Source of the DNA: Microvelia longipes
Taxonomy: Eukaryota > Arthropoda > Insecta > Hemiptera > Veliidae
NCBI GenBank assembly: GCA_018340805.1
Contig: JACMZG010001913.1
Coordinates: 18,659,430 to 18,723,429 of the forward strand
Length of the DNA stretch: 64,000 nucleotides
Direction: 5' to 3'
The position numbers and the translations under genes were made by a program. The notes under the pieces are model-generated. The model had not been told where the DNA came from. It worked only from the letters and a program-made list of their open reading frames with translations, and ran no database searches. This document shows, piece by piece, positions 60,340-64,000 of the stretch (position 1 is the first letter of the stretch; every line of letters starts with the position of its first letter).

Positions 60340-61602
60340 TTAAAAAAAACAGCTAACCAGAAAGCACAAAACGCATTTTAAAACTGTCGAACTGCTGAGT
60401 TATTGTCAGATTTGCGTTGGTGGGAGTTAAACCAAATACTATTCTGATCAAAAGATTTCTTTAATTCAGAAAATTCTTTAATTTTCTATCAGAAAGTATA
60501 CTTTAAAGGTTTAGTCTTTTGTTAAAGCTCCATTGAGAGCATTGCAGGTGGTTCTTAGAGGATTCAATTTAACCCGGCTCAATTTACAACACAACCTACA
60601 ATTGTGTGGAAAAGACCAGGTTCAATTTATAAGGAAACCTACATTTCTACCCTTTTCTCATTTGAAAAAAAGATAAAAAGAAACAAAGTTTTTGAGTTTT
60701 TTGGTTTATTCTTGGCTTTTTTTCTCCACTGAATAAATGTATGATTCTATCTTTTTTTTAAAAAATTTCAAATTCGTATTGTCTTGTCTCTAAATACTTT
60801 TGTCTTGATCAATCTTATACTTATTTAGGTAACAGAAATGAAGTTATAGTATAGTCCTGAGGGAGAGAGATAGATCATCAATCTAGTAGTCCATGTCTCG
60901 TGGCTTCAGTCTGCTTAGGTATCGCATAGAATTATCTTACAGTAGTTTGAGGATAGCGTTGTTTGAATAATCGATTAAGAACTCGTGTGAGCGTTTGAAC
61001 CGAGGAAAGGTCTCGGATATCAAGGAATGGGACATCAAGTTACTGTGGAGTTAGATTTGGACAAATAAAAATTCTGAGGCGAAGGATTAGAGGTCATCTT
61101 TCCTAAAAAATATTTGCTTCCATGCTTAAAAATTCATTCATAGCTCAAGTTTTTGATAAACGATTCATTGAGTGAGAATTAGCATTTCTACTTGTAACTT
61201 ACTGTTTTCAAAATTTTCAAAGGAAAAGCGCATAATAATATTTTAAGCAATATTTAATTTGGAAAATTGTTTTCACACTTTAAAAGCTGATCACATTACT
61301 AACTTATTTCAGCGCACATCCTGTAAAAAATCTAAAAAAAAATGGAGTACTTTGAGTGTTCCTATCGACTCCGGACCGATTTCATTAAAATCAGAGACAC
61401 CAAAAAATAATACGGGACCCAGGCCCGTAGGGGCTTCTACGTGCGCCTTTATGTGGGCGCTTTGCAGCCACATTGTTGTTGTTTCGTATTATTTGTTGTT
61501 TTATTAATATTTGTTATTTAATTTTTCCATGTATTTAGCAAATGTATTTCATTGCCTCGCCTTGTTATATTGTTTTTTTATAAATAATTTCCTATATAAA
61601 AT

Positions 61603-61676
<74 letters not shown>

Positions 61677-62177
61677 TGTAATGGTCAGATTAAGTTGAAA
61701 CCGGTCTTTTTCAAGTTTCAAAAAAGTTTTTGTTCATGACGTCATAACTTAGGGTGATGTCTGTCAAGTTAAAACTTAGAACAAATTCCAATCTTTATGC
61801 CTATTTGTGCTTTCAGGAAAATAATTTCCTCTTTTTTTCATTCCCCACCCAAGTATTTCAATCGCTTCTTTCAATCATTCAACTGCAAATCTTAAGGAAA
61901 TTTGCCAATGATTTTATGCTTCACACTTGACCACCACATTTATAGATCTAAATAATATTTTAGATCTTACTTTCTCATTGATAATACATCTTTTTAAATC
62001 AGTTAATTAAAAATTTCGTGAATCCCTATGGAATCATTCAAATCCTTTAGTTCAGCATCTATCCATCTACTGAAACACCTGACAGTCTTGCCAGACGTCT
62101 GACAAAATAGTGGTTTCGAAACCAGTTAAACCCGCTGTTCAAATTATTACCTTAATTTAAATGTTTCGTTAAATGAT

Positions 62178-62234
<57 letters not shown>

Positions 62235-63635
62235 TTTTACCATAATAGTATCCCTGCTATGGCTCTTTATTTTTTAAAAATGCACCGCTTTCGCATAACA
62301 TGTTGATCTTTATCTTCTTTTTGCATTTTCATTTTATTTTAGTTGTAGCATTTGGTTCAAGAATAATTATGATTCTTTTTTTCTTTCTTTAATTGTAATC
62401 TTTTTCTTTTTCGTAGCAATCTTCTGTTTATCATTATTTATCATTTAAGTTTTGATGAATTAATATTTTAAATACTAAAAGTTTATTTACTTATTATTTA
62501 TTTATTTATTTTTTTTTTAAACTTCTAATAGATTATCGTAAATTTGAATGTTTTTAAAATACTTATAATTTTGAAAATAAACTAGTATAAATTAATTTAA
62601 ATTATTACAGGGATTGAAATATATGTATATATACATACACATACATACATACACATATATACACATACACACACACACATACATTGTTTTACAAAAAGCC
62701 GCTCTTAAAAGGCATTACTCCACATGAGGGATTCAAAATCAAATCAAAGCAGGGTACATAATAATTAAGAAATTTGGTTGAGAGTTTGTGTTGAGATTTT
62801 TTTTACTAAGCGTTTTGGTAATAGGCTTCTTTATAGTTCAAAAGTGTGGAGTTCCCTATTGCTTCCAAGAAATCTAAACAGTGGCAGGTTCGTGTTTCAT
62901 ATATAAATGTTTGAAAGGGAAGAGGCTGTGACATCGTCAAGATAGAGTCACGCTTTGTTCAAGCCTAGAACAGGTGTGAGTGGGGGGTAAAAGTAATCGT
63001 CACCACGTGAAACTGGTGATAAACACACGTGACATAAAGTTATATTGAAGAAGGTATTGTAGGTGACATAACTAAAGAGTGGGTTGAACTGGGATCAATG
63101 CTCCGAAGCGAGGGTAAAATGTTTTCGGAATGGGGGGGGGGGTCTAAAAGAAAGGGGTTAGAACTAGTCGTCATGGTAACGAGGGAGTCTGCGAGAATCC
63201 CAGGTTTGTGAGTTTAGGCAAACCCTTCACTGTAAACACTGAGCGTCCCTAAAATCAAGCCCCTTACTCAGAGCCTAAAATAATTGGTTCTTCCCTTTGA
63301 CCTGAGTCTTTATAGCTGCCCTCATATCACTACCTCAAACATCAGGTTTTTATGTTAGGTCTGACCCATTAATAGTTGAACAGACTGACTCCACTTTTTT
63401 AAAAAAAAGCTATTATCGTTTGAAGAGAGAAAATGAAGAACCTCAACCTGGTTATAAACCTTACAATGAATTTTCCACTTACTCAGCTAAAATCTCAAGA
63501 ATTTATTTCTTTCCCTTTTCTCTAAATCTTGAGTACTTTACTCTTAACTATCACGGGACTTATCTGTAAACTTAAAAGGATTATACTCAAGCTAGATCAA
63601 CTAATAATTCATCCTTCTGACATAGAAGTGTCGGT
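60340..63635. other. unassigned stretch with simple repeats
   Basis: TA tracts lie at about 61605-61660 and 62183-62230, a CA/TA-rich tract at 62620-62685 and a 10-G run at about 63129. An 82-codon plus-strand frame (61259-61507) and short coding-like pieces near 62790-62900 have no motif I can name. No splice-consistent kelch exon was seen here. Confidence 0.4.
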
Positions 63636-63639
63636 AAAT

Positions 63640-64000
63640 AGACTATTTAAAAAATCTGCAAAGGGGTACCTCGGAACACTCCTTCATCACATCGGATTCG
63701 CTACGCTTATCCTCTTTACTACGGACTTCTTCCCTCACAAGGAACTGTTCTATCAAAAAAATATAACCTCATGACGGAACTCGACCATGACTGTGGCAGA
63801 ACTCAGTCATGGTCTGAGTTCTGCCACAGCAGAACCTTTTAGTCTTCCCTTAATCCTTCCCGTAACGGAACTAGACGATCCCCTTTTAGCCAACTCTCTA
63901 AGGTGGAAGAGAAATGCTATGCCTTATGAGTCTAGATTTTTTACAATTTATAAAAACACAATTCATTTATTAAAAATTGAACTAATGCCGGTAATGAGAT
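63640..64000 (-). repeat. rearranged composite repeat copy running off the window
   Basis: 'ggggtacctcggaacactcc', 'ttcatcacatcggattcgct' and 'acgcttatcctctttactac' match the tail of copies B and C. 'tttacaatttataaaaacac' with 'ttaaaaattgaactaatgcc' at 63935-64000 matches their upstream part. The piece between (63740-63930) has no 5S-like segment and contains an unusual interleaved inverted repeat. Confidence 0.7.

Overview
The window looks like nuclear DNA of an animal, most likely an arthropod and probably an insect. It is strongly AT-rich and contains only one convincing gene, split by introns with GT/AG ends. The rest is a dense mixture of transposon remnants: mariner, hAT, non-LTR retrotransposons, foldback elements, a tRNA-derived SINE and a 5S-rRNA-derived repeat. 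I cannot name the species.

The gene is on the minus strand. Five exons between 53574 and 44453 join with consistent phases into the last 492 residues of a kelch-repeat protein; its 5' end was not found. Its introns hold a LINE nested in another LINE, a 240-bp TA tract, a tRNA-derived SINE, a large foldback element and a 107-bp minisatellite that repeats the exon 4 splice donor.

Layout by region: 1-8750 AT-rich with nothing recognised; 8750-9890 an insect-type interspersed repeat; 10280-11250 a dead mariner transposase; 12970-13215 a probable remnant of a protein-primed DNA polymerase B; 13274-13501 a GC-richer unknown ORF; 13507-14796 a repeat duplicated at 35089-36286; 14815-15590 a 30-bp minisatellite; 17400-21230 a symmetric satellite block around a motif with two GCTCGC copies; 22912-26340 several terminal-inverted-repeat elements; 27905-28580 a composite repeat broken by an RTE-type LINE fragment; 28580-34860 mostly unassigned; 34866-39815 further foldback and inverted-repeat elements; 41108-41823 a hAT-type element with a perfect 8-bp target duplication; 44453-53574 the kelch gene; 54195-64000 a cluster of composite repeats.

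The most interesting structure is the composite repeat family. Three copies (54195-54990, 56555-57335, 59290-60085) carry, in their middle, a segment matching the internal promoter part of 5S rRNA, followed by a tail with the same GCGAAGCGAG-type motif that forms the core of the 2.3-kb satellite. No complete autonomous mobile element was seen. Protein and repeat family names rest on recognition by eye, not on searches.
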